Below, piece after piece: positions 15,076 through 22,736 of a stretch of 64,000 nucleotides of DNA (positions are counted from its first letter, which is position 1; each line of letters starts with the position of its first letter). The DNA lies in assembly GCA_934463165.1 (NCBI GenBank), contig CAKSJG010000005.1, forward strand, positions 1-64,000, read 5' to 3'. A program made the position numbers and the translations under genes. The notes under the pieces are model-generated. The model made no database searches and was not told the origin of the DNA. It saw only the letters and a program-made list of their open reading frames with translations. Source of the DNA: an uncultured Clostridia bacterium (GTDB lineage Bacteria; Bacillota; Clostridia; UMGS1810).

Positions 15076-16248
15076 CTAAAAGTAACTGATTTTCACTCTT
15101 TTTCCCATTTTTTTCAGACATTCGGAAAGCTCCTCAACCAAATTCATTTTAATGTTAAAATTTATCGGAAGATTCGGATTCTGGTGTGCGGGATTTACAG
15201 CCCTGCCGACATAAAAATTTATGTCTGTGGCTTCTTCGAAAAGCAGACGGCAAATGAGTGATGCGCCGTCGCGTTTAAAGCTCCATTGTTTGTAACTTTC
15301 ATTGTCATCAAGATAGTCTTTTGCATAAGATACAACTTTGTTTACGGTAATTACTCCCTCTGTTACAAGGTCAACTCCTTCAATGGATGCAATGGGAGGT
15401 ATATCCGAATCCTCAAAATTAAGGCTTGGTTTCAGCGGTTTACCAAGATATTTTGCCGCAATTGACGATGTTGTTCCGCCGCATATAATATGCTTTCCCT
15501 CTTTTGAAAAGAACAGCGCCATCATTCGGTTGCAGTCATCTCTGTTGGACGGCGGTCCGAACAGCATGTTCATCGGTTCACGTTTTCGTATTCTTACAAC
15601 GCACGCCGTGGCATCATCACCCGGCTCGCCTCCATATAGCTTAAAACATTCGTCAACCAGTATTGTAGATAGTGTTTTTGCGGTATATCCGGCGAGGGAT
15701 ACAGGCTCAAGAAATTCTATAATTTCATCTCTGCGCCAGCCGAAATTATACGCCGTACCTATTCCGGCATGCGGGCATCCGTCGCTCATAGCAACAAAAA
15801 TATCGCCTTCTTCAAGTCTTATAAGGGATTTGTATATTTTTTTGCCGCCTATATTAAGTTCGGATGTCGGATAATCGTGATTTTCACCGTTTCTGATAAG
15901 AATTACAAGCGGATTGTCATATTGAATGAGTTCGGCTGTTTCGTTATTGATAAGGTGTATAATTGTAAATGTTGAATATGCAACCTTGCGTATTGAACAA
16001 ACCGGCAAGGTTGCGGCTATTGTTTCAACACACTCTTCTATTTTTAATCCCTCAGACATCATAGTGGATATGATTTTTGATGTCAGTGTTGAGAGAATGC
16101 TTGCTTTTACTCCGCTGCCGAGGCCGTCAGCCAAAACGACAACGGAAGAATCTTCATTTTGCTCGACTATGTCGACATGATCCCCGCAAAGCTGTTCTCC
16201 CGCATGATTGATACTCTTATATCCGATGTCTGCGCATAAGTTATTCAT
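15076..16248 (-). CDS. SpoIIE/PP2C-family protein phosphatase
   Basis: This 390-aa cytoplasmic protein is close to the SpoIIE family. It has ADGLGSG near residue 40 (metal-binding Asp of PP2C motif), AMSDG near 155, and GDDATACVV near 210, where the catalytic Asp residues lie. The second half (about residues 225-390) is a separate domain unlike the kinase-interacting parts of SpoIIE and I do not recognise it. It overlaps the PAS hydrogenase gene upstream by 8 bp. A PP2C phosphatase encoded directly behind a sensory [FeFe] hydrogenase is a known pattern in clostridia, which suggests that H2 or redox state controls dephosphorylation of a target protein. Confidence 0.85.
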   Translation of the reverse strand: MNNLCADIGYKSINHAGEQLCGDHVDIVEQNEDSSVVVLADGLGSGVKASILSTLTSKIISTMMSEGLKIEECVETIAATLPVCSIRKVAYSTFTIIHLINNETAELIQYDNPLVILIRNGENHDYPTSELNIGGKKIYKSLIRLEEGDIFVAMSDGCPHAGIGTAYNFGWRRDEIIEFLEPVSLAGYTAKTLSTILVDECFKLYGGEPGDDATACVVRIRKREPMNMLFGPPSNRDDCNRMMALFFSKEGKHIICGGTTSSIAAKYLGKPLKPSLNFEDSDIPPIASIEGVDLVTEGVITVNKVVSYAKDYLDDNESYKQWSFKRDGASLICRLLFEEATDINFYVGRAVNPAHQNPNLPINFNIKMNLVEELSECLKKMGKRVKISYF

Positions 16249-17917
16249 CCGAAATCGACTCCTTAAGTTTGGACAAAGCTATTTTTGTTTCTGCTGCCGT
16301 TTCTCCGAGAAGAGATGCTATTTCCTGTACGATACGCATTTGCTTATCGACAACTTTATCTGCGGTTTCAACAGTCTGAGAGCGTATGCTTTCTTTCTTT
16401 TCTCTTGCATGTTCTTCTTCCGTAACGTCACGCATTATGCATATAAGCAGTCTGTAGCCGCTGTCATACACAACGGTTTGTTCAACGTATTTTTTATATT
16501 CTGCAAGATATACTCTGCGGTTTTTTGCGGATTTACCGTCGGAGAGTACATCCAAAAATATTTTCGGATCAAGAATCCGCACTACCTGCTCTCCCAATAC
16601 ATCCGATACATTGCGTACATTTACTATATCACCGGCGGCACGATTCATTTGCTGAACTTCAAGTTTTTCATTAAGCACAATAATTCCGTTGGGGGTGTTG
16701 TTAACTATATTGTCCGAAAAACTTTCGGCCTTATCTTTTAAATACGGCAGACACATGGAAATTTCAGCTTTTCCCTGATATATTGCAATCGCCTTGTCGC
16801 GGCATGTGTCGTAACCGCACGAGCCGCAATTAAGCTCATCGGTATGTTTCATTTTACCCATTTGTCGTAAAATTTCATTTATTTCTTCTTCAGACGGCAT
16901 CTGCAACTTCTTTTCAATAAGTTCAAAAGTTTTGTGAATGTCGGACGGATCGGGTTGATTGATATCAAAATCCTTATCTCCTGCAAAGTCCGAAACTGCT
17001 ATATAATCGTGAACGGGCATACGGTGATACTTTTCCATAACAGGCCCTCCGACACAACTGCCGGGGCATGATGACATCTCTATAAAGCAGCGGTGTATTT
17101 TGCCGCTGTTTATATCATTAAGTGCAGCAATGCAATTTTCTATTCCGTCAATTGCCATATAAGTATAACCCGGGATGTCTTTTGTCATTGTTTTGAGTAT
17201 TCCTCCCGTTGTCGGGAAAAATCTTGCCCGGCTTTTTTCGCTTGGAAATTTCTCCTGCCTCGGAACAATGTTTTGACTTTCAAACCAGTTTGAAAGCTCT
17301 TCAAATGTGAGAACCGCGTCCGTAATTCCCTCATAATGCTCCGCTTCATCCTTTTTGGCAACGCACGGACCTATAAATACCGTTTTCGCATCGGGATATC
17401 TTTTCTTTATGTCAAGACAGTGAGCCTGCATGGGTGACATTACATCGGCAAGATATTCAAGATCCTGAGGATAGTATTTTTGAATGAGCAAATTAACGGA
17501 ATGACAGCATGATGATATTAATATATCACGGTTTCCGTCCGAAAGCATTCTTTCGTATTCGTTTTTGACGATTGTTGCTCCGACAGCTGTTTCTTCGGCG
17601 TCGTAAAAGCCGAGCTGTTTCAGCGCTTCGCGCATTGCTTCGATTCCCACGCCGTCATAGTTTGCAATAAATGACGGAGCTATACTTGCGATTACCTTTG
17701 CTCCGCTTTGTAAAAGCACCTTGACCTTTTCCGTTTCGGGGGCGATTTCCTTTGCCCCTTGCGGACAGACAACAAAGCAATGACCGCAAAGTATGCATTC
17801 GTTGCCAACAATATGAGCCTGATTACCTGAGAAGCGAATAGATTTAACGGGACAATGACGAATGCATTTATAACAGTTCTTACAATTTGACTTTTTTAAA
17901 GTAAGACAATTAGGCAT
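16241..17917 (-). CDS. Sensory [FeFe] hydrogenase with PAS domain (HydS-like)
   Basis: This 558-aa protein has two N-terminal ferredoxin clusters (CKNCYKCIRHCP and CILCGHCFVVCP). The hydrogenase domain carries modified H-cluster loops (SSCCHSVN, GPCVAKKDEAE, MSSCPGSCVGG). A CGSCGYDTCRDKA 4Fe-4S motif near residue 370 is followed by a PAS domain (about 400-490, NTPNGIIVLNEKLEVQQMN) and a short helical tail. Group C hydrogenases of this kind are regarded as H2 sensors (HydS), because their active-site loops diverge and they end in signalling domains. There is no histidine kinase domain. The output is thus expected to be the SpoIIE-type phosphatase encoded immediately downstream, which its stop codon overlaps. 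Confidence 0.85.
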   Translation of the reverse strand: MPNCLTLKKSNCKNCYKCIRHCPVKSIRFSGNQAHIVGNECILCGHCFVVCPQGAKEIAPETEKVKVLLQSGAKVIASIAPSFIANYDGVGIEAMREALKQLGFYDAEETAVGATIVKNEYERMLSDGNRDILISSCCHSVNLLIQKYYPQDLEYLADVMSPMQAHCLDIKKRYPDAKTVFIGPCVAKKDEAEHYEGITDAVLTFEELSNWFESQNIVPRQEKFPSEKSRARFFPTTGGILKTMTKDIPGYTYMAIDGIENCIAALNDINSGKIHRCFIEMSSCPGSCVGGPVMEKYHRMPVHDYIAVSDFAGDKDFDINQPDPSDIHKTFELIEKKLQMPSEEEINEILRQMGKMKHTDELNCGSCGYDTCRDKAIAIYQGKAEISMCLPYLKDKAESFSDNIVNNTPNGIIVLNEKLEVQQMNRAAGDIVNVRNVSDVLGEQVVRILDPKIFLDVLSDGKSAKNRRVYLAEYKKYVEQTVVYDSGYRLLICIMRDVTEEEHAREKKESIRSQTVETADKVVDKQMRIVQEIASLLGETAAETKIALSKLKESISDE

Positions 17918-17967
17918 TATTCAACTCATCTCATTTCTTAAAATTTTCAACAAAGTAAATACGGGCA

Positions 17968-18207
17968 TTATAATTTTGAGAGAATTTCATTTTTGAAAAA
18001 TTCGTCGGTTGTTTCGGGTGCAACAGAGAAAAACACGTCATCAACCGTAACGCATACGCCTTTTTGGCATTCCCCCATGCAAAAAGTGCCGCCGAGTTCT
18101 ACCTTGTCTTTTAAATTATTTTCGCCAATCAGCTGCTGAAGCTGTTCCACAACCTGTCTCGAGCCCTTAATATGGCACGAGCTTCCGATACAAACCGTAA
18201 CTTTCAT
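17968..18207 (-). CDS. (2Fe-2S) thioredoxin-like ferredoxin
   Basis: This 79-aa protein starts at ATG 18207, 9 nt after AGGAGG. A longer in-frame extension upstream has no ribosome site. The Cys pattern CIGSSCHIKG near the N-terminus and CMGECQKGVCV near residue 44-53 is that of thioredoxin-like [2Fe-2S] ferredoxins, the fold of NuoE and of the HydC-type subunits. It would shuttle electrons to or from the hydrogenases encoded after it. It lies 19 nt behind the kinase-like gene and 50 nt ahead of the PAS hydrogenase. Confidence 0.8.
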   Translation of the reverse strand: MKVTVCIGSSCHIKGSRQVVEQLQQLIGENNLKDKVELGGTFCMGECQKGVCVTVDDVFFSVAPETTDEFFKNEILSKL

Positions 18208-18226
18208 TTTTAATTTCCTCCTTTTA

Positions 18227-18973
18227 TTAATGAACCAATATATTAACCTGTGAAAGCAAAAATTTGCGTTCTTTTTCATTGCCCTTAACTGATTTTGCAG
18301 CTGCAACAACAGGTATCCAATTTTTTATATATAAAATATCGGTTTTGCTTTTTTTGCAAAAGTAATTGAGATATTTTTCGGCACCGTCAAAATCTTCATT
18401 AAGCAGAAAATACAAGTATGTTCCTGCAGCGTCGGCAGACGCATTCCCGCATGTGACATGCGCCCAATCAATTATATACGGCTGATTTCTTTCGTCAATA
18501 ATTATATTGCTCGGATTAAAATCACCGTGACATGTTTTGTCGTGCTTCGGCATTCTTTCAAGTATTGAATAAAGCTTTGATTTGGTGTCGGAGTTCAGCA
18601 GGCTTTTGTCTATTTTCATGTGCGTTTTATCCGTAAGTTTATTTAAAAGCGGACATTTTTTTGAATGAACCGTCATTTGCAGATCAACAAGATACTCAAT
18701 GTATTTGTGCTCTTTTTCGGAGTCTTCCGTCATTAGTCTTGAAAGAGTTTTTCCTTTTATATAATCCGATACAATTGCCCATTTTCCGTCAATTGTCATA
18801 ATCTCACGTATCTTCGGTATGTTCAGTCCCGTTTCTTCAATTCTTGCCTGATTCAGGGCTTCGTTTAAGATGTCCGCCTTTGAATAATCGGAGTCAAACA
18901 GCTTGATGCATTTGTCGCCGTCACGGTACACTGTTTTGGAATTCCTTACGGCTATTATTTTATCAAGTTTCAT
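18227..18973 (-). CDS. APH/choline-kinase-fold protein kinase-like
   Basis: This 248-aa protein has the aminoglycoside-phosphotransferase fold. CHGDFNPSNII (about residues 144-154) is the catalytic Brenner-type loop with the base Asp, and IIDWAHVTCGNASADAA (about 162-178) is the metal-binding DW motif. An N-terminal lobe has no obvious resistance-specific feature. Members of this fold phosphorylate small molecules such as antibiotics, choline or sugars, and sometimes proteins. Here it is the first gene of the hydrogenase locus, 19 nt ahead of the ferredoxin gene, so a house-keeping or signalling role opposite the SpoIIE-type phosphatase is worth considering. Its start ATG 18973 lacks a clear ribosome site. 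A Rex-like palindrome lies about 60-77 nt upstream. Confidence 0.8.
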   Translation of the reverse strand: MKLDKIIAVRNSKTVYRDGDKCIKLFDSDYSKADILNEALNQARIEETGLNIPKIREIMTIDGKWAIVSDYIKGKTLSRLMTEDSEKEHKYIEYLVDLQMTVHSKKCPLLNKLTDKTHMKIDKSLLNSDTKSKLYSILERMPKHDKTCHGDFNPSNIIIDERNQPYIIDWAHVTCGNASADAAGTYLYFLLNEDFDGAEKYLNYFCKKSKTDILYIKNWIPVVAAAKSVKGNEKERKFLLSQVNILVH

Positions 18974-19032
18974 GGATAAACACAGCTTTCTGTTTGTTTA
19001 TAAAATGTTTAATGTAATATTGAATATTATGT

Positions 19033-19050
19033 TTGTTAAAATTTTAACAC
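19033..19050 (-). promoter_or_regulatory. Rex-type operator overlapping a promoter
   Basis: The plus-strand sequence TTGTTAA, AATT, TTAACAC differs from the clostridial Rex consensus (TTGTTAA, four bases, TTAACAA) only in its last base. It also contains a perfect 16-bp palindrome (19034-19049). On the minus strand its TTAACA could be a -35 box, with TACATT 17 bp further on as the -10. Rex senses the NADH/NAD+ ratio and controls fermentation and hydrogenase genes, so the operon starting at 18973 is a natural target. No rex gene is in the window. Confidence 0.6.
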
Positions 19051-19108
19051 AGTTTATTAAAAATTTAAAGTGTAAATATTTTACATATATGTTATACATA
19101 ATAAGTTT

Positions 19109-20038
19109 TTATTTTATATATTTTCTTTTGGAATTGCACAGCTCCGTTATAAAAAGCTTATCCAATTCGGACAGTTTATAGCCTTTTCTGTATATTAACA
19201 CGTCTTTATACAGTCTGTCATTATCATCACAGTTTTTACATGTCAGAGAATATCTTTTCATAACGTCACTCTCGGGAGATGATGCCCACGTAAAGGTTTC
19301 CGTGTTTTCGCTGAGCAAACTAAGCTGGCTTGCCCTTTCGAATACATAGATTTTTCTGTCGGTATTATCGGGCAGCTCTTCTTTTTTGACAACGGGAAGC
19401 GGCAGAGACGGTACATACGGATCAGCGTGTGCAATTTCTATAAACGGTTTCAGGTCGTTATAGCATATTTTATCCTTGTCGGCAAGCTTGTGATGTGTGC
19501 TCATAACAAGAACATAGTTGAATTCACTGACAGTTTCGTAAACCAAGTTTTTTGAGTCAAGAAGATCTTTGAAGTATTTGTCATACACAGCGGCATATCT
19601 TATTATTCCGAGTTTGTAATCGGATTTGAGAATATTGTCTATCGCTCTCATTGAATTTGTTTCTTTATAAAACAGCTCCGACGGGCTTTTCGCGTCAATA
19701 TTTTTGGTAAAATGCGTAAATGCGTCCGAAATATAGCTTGCGCGCGGAACGGATATTGAAAAGCGCTGTTGAGGAACGCTGCCCTTTTTATACATCTGTT
19801 CTACCTTATCAATCTGCAAGAGTATCGATTTTGCATACCCGAGGAATTTTTCTCCGTCGTGAGTAAGCGTCATACCTCTTGCCGTCCTGTCAAATATTAC
19901 TATTCCGAGAGAGTCTTCAAGCTCTTTAATTGCCCTGCTCAAATTCGGCTGATTCATATATAAATTCTCGGCCGCCCTGTTTATCGAACCTGTTTTGGCA
20001 ACTTCAACAGCATATTTTAAATGTAAAATATTCATCAT
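19109..20038 (-). CDS. LysR-family transcriptional regulator
   Basis: A LysR-type protein of 309 aa starts with MMNILHLKYAVEVAKTGSIN and the helix-turn-helix AAENLYMNQPNLSRAIKEL. A periplasmic-binding-like effector domain follows from about residue 90. Two in-frame ATGs (20038, 20035) are both possible. Upstream codons up to TTG 20092 exist but have a poor ribosome-site spacing, so I prefer 20038. The gene lies 135 nt upstream of the kinase-like gene on the same strand, and may control that locus. The effector pocket is divergent enough that I cannot name a ligand. Confidence 0.85.
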   Translation of the reverse strand: MMNILHLKYAVEVAKTGSINRAAENLYMNQPNLSRAIKELEDSLGIVIFDRTARGMTLTHDGEKFLGYAKSILLQIDKVEQMYKKGSVPQQRFSISVPRASYISDAFTHFTKNIDAKSPSELFYKETNSMRAIDNILKSDYKLGIIRYAAVYDKYFKDLLDSKNLVYETVSEFNYVLVMSTHHKLADKDKICYNDLKPFIEIAHADPYVPSLPLPVVKKEELPDNTDRKIYVFERASQLSLLSENTETFTWASSPESDVMKRYSLTCKNCDDNDRLYKDVLIYRKGYKLSELDKLFITELCNSKRKYIK

Positions 20039-20213
20039 ATCGGCAATTACAAATAACAGCCTGAGGCAGATTGTTATTTTCTCCTTTTGCAAAAACTTTT
20101 TCTACATTATAAATTATACAGCAAAATTTTTATTCTGTCTATACGATTTTTTATTTTTTTGTTAAAAGTAACAGTAATTTTTTATACAATTGTATAACCC
20201 TATAAAAAAACGC

Positions 20214-20242
20214 TTGACAAAAAGAAAAAAATGGTTTATAAT
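20214..20242 (+). promoter_or_regulatory. Promoter of the rpsF-ssb-rpsR operon
   Basis: TTGACA (20214-20219), exactly 17 bp, TATAAT (20237-20242). Confidence 0.85.
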
Positions 20243-20300
20243 AATTAATGCTGATTTTAAGGTCGATTATCAGCGGCTTTTAAAGATTCATTTTTAAAAG

Positions 20301-20345
20301 CTCCTTGCTCCGCCGAAAATTGCGGGGCCATAGTCCATGAGGAGG
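20301..20345 (+). ncRNA. S6:S18 autoregulatory leader (rpsF leader)
   Basis: A hairpin CTCCGC (20308-20313) / GCGGGG (20322-20327) is followed by CCATAGTCC and the ribosome site AGGAGG (20340-20345). A CTCCTT before the hairpin can pair with the ribosome site. This is the layout of the rRNA-mimicking leader to which the S6-S18 complex binds to repress rpsF translation. Confidence 0.75.
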
Positions 20346-20353
20346 TGAATTAG

Positions 20354-20644
20354 ATGAAAGATGTTAAAAACAACTACGAAACCATATTCGTTATAGACGC
20401 AACACTTTCCGATGAGGAAATTACGGCTCTTACCGAAAAGTTCAAAACAATGATTGAATCCAACGGTACAATTGAGTCAGTTGACGTTTGGGGCAAAAGA
20501 CGTCTTGCTTATCCGATTAATTACAAAACAGAAGGTTATTATGTTCTTGTTAATTTTTCAAGCGAGGCAGAGTTTATTGCCGAACTCGAAAGAGTTTATA
20601 ACATCACCGACGGTTTACTCAGAACAATCGTTGTAAGAAAGTAA
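20354..20644 (+). CDS. rpsF: Ribosomal protein S6
   Basis: The 96-aa length is normal for S6. It binds the central domain of 16S rRNA next to S18. YETIFVIDATLSDEEI at the start and SVDVWGKRRLAYPI near residue 40-55 are conserved S6 features. It is the first gene of the rpsF-ssb-rpsR operon, starting 8 nt behind AGGAGG, with the S6:S18 leader upstream. Confidence 0.97.
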   Translation: MKDVKNNYETIFVIDATLSDEEITALTEKFKTMIESNGTIESVDVWGKRRLAYPINYKTEGYYVLVNFSSEAEFIAELERVYNITDGLLRTIVVRK

Positions 20645-20662
20645 TTAAGAGGTGAACAGGTT

Positions 20663-21112
20663 ATGAATAAGGCAATTTTGGTCGGTCGTCTCACAAGAGA
20701 TCCCGAACTCAGAACCACTGCAAACGGCGCAAGCGTATGTTCGTTTACGATTGCGGTTAACAGACGTTTTAAAAACGCAAGCGGCGGTTATGATGCAGAT
20801 TTTATTAACTGCGTAGCCTGGAGACAGCAGGCAGAATTTTTGTCCAAGTATTTTTCAAAAGGACGTATGGTAGGTATAGTTGGAAGCATCCAGACCAGAA
20901 ATTATGATAATAAAGAGGGTCAGAGAGTTTATGTGACCGAGGTTTCTGTTGATGAAGTTGATTTTGTTGACAGTAAATCATCACAGGATCAGGGCCCCTC
21001 TTTTGATAACGGTGCTTCTGCCAATAATCAGAGCTCGGGTGACGCAAGCGCGTTCGATATGAATGACGGTTTTATGCCGATACCCACGGCTGATGACAAC
21101 CTGCCTTTCTAA
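20663..21112 (+). CDS. ssb: Single-stranded DNA-binding protein
   Basis: An OB-fold SSB of 149 aa: MNKAILVGRLTRDPELRTT is the N-terminal signature, and NCVAWRQQAEFLSKYFSKG is conserved. A disordered, Gly/Ser/Asn-rich linker follows, ending in the acidic tip DDNLPF. That tip recruits replication and repair proteins. Placed between rpsF and rpsR as in other Firmicutes, 18 nt after rpsF. Confidence 0.97.
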   Translation: MNKAILVGRLTRDPELRTTANGASVCSFTIAVNRRFKNASGGYDADFINCVAWRQQAEFLSKYFSKGRMVGIVGSIQTRNYDNKEGQRVYVTEVSVDEVDFVDSKSSQDQGPSFDNGASANNQSSGDASAFDMNDGFMPIPTADDNLPF

Positions 21113-21133
21113 TTAAAAAGGAGGTATATAACA

Positions 21134-21370
21134 ATGGCTGAAGAAAAGACATTTCGCAGAAAACCGAAAAGAAAAGTTTGTGCTTTCTGTGCAGATAAGA
21201 TTGCGGAAATCGATTATAAGGATGTTGCAAAACTCAGAAGATATATTTCTGAAAGAGCAAAAATCCAGCCCAGAAGAATGACCGGAAACTGTGCAAAGCA
21301 TCAGAGACAGCTCACAATAGCTGTTAAGAGAGCAAGACAGATTGCGCTTCTTCCTTTCGTATCAGACTGA
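21134..21370 (+). CDS. rpsR: Ribosomal protein S18
   Basis: A 78-aa protein: KVCAFCADKIAEIDYKDV then LRRYISERAKIQPRRMTGNC, both S18 signatures. The CxxC pair and neighbouring Cys mark the zinc-binding type. AAAAAGGAGG lies 9 nt upstream of the start. Last gene of the operon, followed at once by a terminator. Confidence 0.97.
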   Translation: MAEEKTFRRKPKRKVCAFCADKIAEIDYKDVAKLRRYISERAKIQPRRMTGNCAKHQRQLTIAVKRARQIALLPFVSD

Positions 21371-21377
21371 TAAAGCT

Positions 21378-21410
21378 ACACCGTCTGCCAAAGTGCAGAC
21401 GGTGTTTTGT
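21378..21410 (+). terminator. Terminator of the rpsF operon
   Basis: Perfect 11-bp stem (21378-21388 with 21395-21405), 6-nt loop, then TTTTGTG. Confidence 0.85.
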
Positions 21411-21437
21411 GTAATTGATTATTTTTCTGATAAAGTT

Positions 21438-22736
21438 TTATAAATCGATTTTTTTAAAAATGCCGAGTGCCCTTTCTGCAAGATAGGCATTTTTTTCTTT
21501 CTTTTTTCTTATTTTTTTATCACACGGGGCTATTATTCCGAATGTTACATTCATCGGCTGAAAATTTTTAATGCTTTCGTCCGTTATGTAGTGGCAAAGT
21601 CCGCCGGTGGCAGTCTCTTTCGGGAAAATAATCATATCCTCACCATTAAGCATCCGCGCAATATTTATCCCGGCAACCATTCCGGATGATGCGGATTCGA
21701 TATAGCCCTCAACACCGGTAATCTGACCTGCAAAAAAGATCTTTGGGTTTTTCTTTGTCTGATAGGTCGGCTTAAGAAGATGCGGAGAATTGATAAAAGT
21801 ATTTCTGTGCATTACTCCGTATCTGACAAACTCTGCATTTTCCAGTCCGGGTATCATTGAAAATACTCTTTTTTGCTCACCGAATTTAAGATGCGTTTGG
21901 AAGCCTACAATATTATACAACGATCCGTCGCCGTTATCCATTCTCAGCTGAACCGCAGCATACGGAATTTCGCCTGTCCGGGGTATCTCAAGTCCCACAG
22001 GTTTAAGAGGGCCGAACAGCAGTGTCATTTCTCCGCGTTTTGCCATGGTTTCAACCGGCATACATCCCTCAAAAACAACCTCTTTATCCGCACCGTGTAC
22101 GGGAGCCGTTCCGGCATTTATGAGCTCTGTGTAAAATGCTTTGTATTCTTCTTCGGTCATCGGACAGTTTATGTAGTCGGCGCTGCCTTTGTCATACCGT
22201 GCCTTTTTATAAGCCTTATCCATGTTAATGCTTTCTGCGGTAACAATGGGTGCTGCCGCATCAAAAAAATGCAGATACTCTTCATCACCGAAAAAATCTC
22301 GTATGCTTTCGTATAATGCTCCGCCGGTAAGCGGTCCCGATGCTATAACGGTATATTCATCGGGGTCAATATCTTCAATTTCGCTGCATATAACATCGAT
22401 ATTATTGCAGTTTTTTATTTTATCCGTAACAAGAGCGGAAAATTTATCTCTGTCAACGGCAAGAGCGCCTCCGGCAGGTACTCTGCATTCATCCGCGCAT
22501 TGCATAATGAGAGAATCGGCTTCGCGCATTTCCTGCTTTAAAAGCCCAACGGCATTTTCAACATTTGCCGCGCGAAAAGAATTGCTGCAGACAAGTTCCG
22601 CAAAATTTCCACTTTTATGTGCCGGTGAAAATTTGGAGGGCTTCATGTCATAAAGCTTTACGTGTATTCCTCTTTTTGCCGCCTGCCACGCCGCCTCACA
22701 TCCCGCAAGGCCTGCACCGATAATTTTTATTGTCAT
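21438..22736 (-). CDS. trmFO: Folate-dependent tRNA (uracil-5-)-methyltransferase TrmFO
   Basis: A 432-aa flavoprotein with the N-terminal Rossmann motif IIGAGLAGCEAAWQA (residues 4-18). The conserved TrmFO blocks are LVCSNSFRA, QEMREADSLIM, RYDKGSADYINCPM and the C-terminal FAGQITGVEGYIESASSG. It makes ribothymidine at tRNA position 54 with methylene-THF and FADH2. The start at 22736 has GGAG 6 nt upstream and overlaps the topA stop by ATGA, so the two genes are translationally coupled. In many Firmicutes trmFO follows topA, as here. Confidence 0.95.
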   Translation of the reverse strand: MTIKIIGAGLAGCEAAWQAAKRGIHVKLYDMKPSKFSPAHKSGNFAELVCSNSFRAANVENAVGLLKQEMREADSLIMQCADECRVPAGGALAVDRDKFSALVTDKIKNCNNIDVICSEIEDIDPDEYTVIASGPLTGGALYESIRDFFGDEEYLHFFDAAAPIVTAESINMDKAYKKARYDKGSADYINCPMTEEEYKAFYTELINAGTAPVHGADKEVVFEGCMPVETMAKRGEMTLLFGPLKPVGLEIPRTGEIPYAAVQLRMDNGDGSLYNIVGFQTHLKFGEQKRVFSMIPGLENAEFVRYGVMHRNTFINSPHLLKPTYQTKKNPKIFFAGQITGVEGYIESASSGMVAGINIARMLNGEDMIIFPKETATGGLCHYITDESIKNFQPMNVTFGIIAPCDKKIRKKKEKNAYLAERALGIFKKIDL

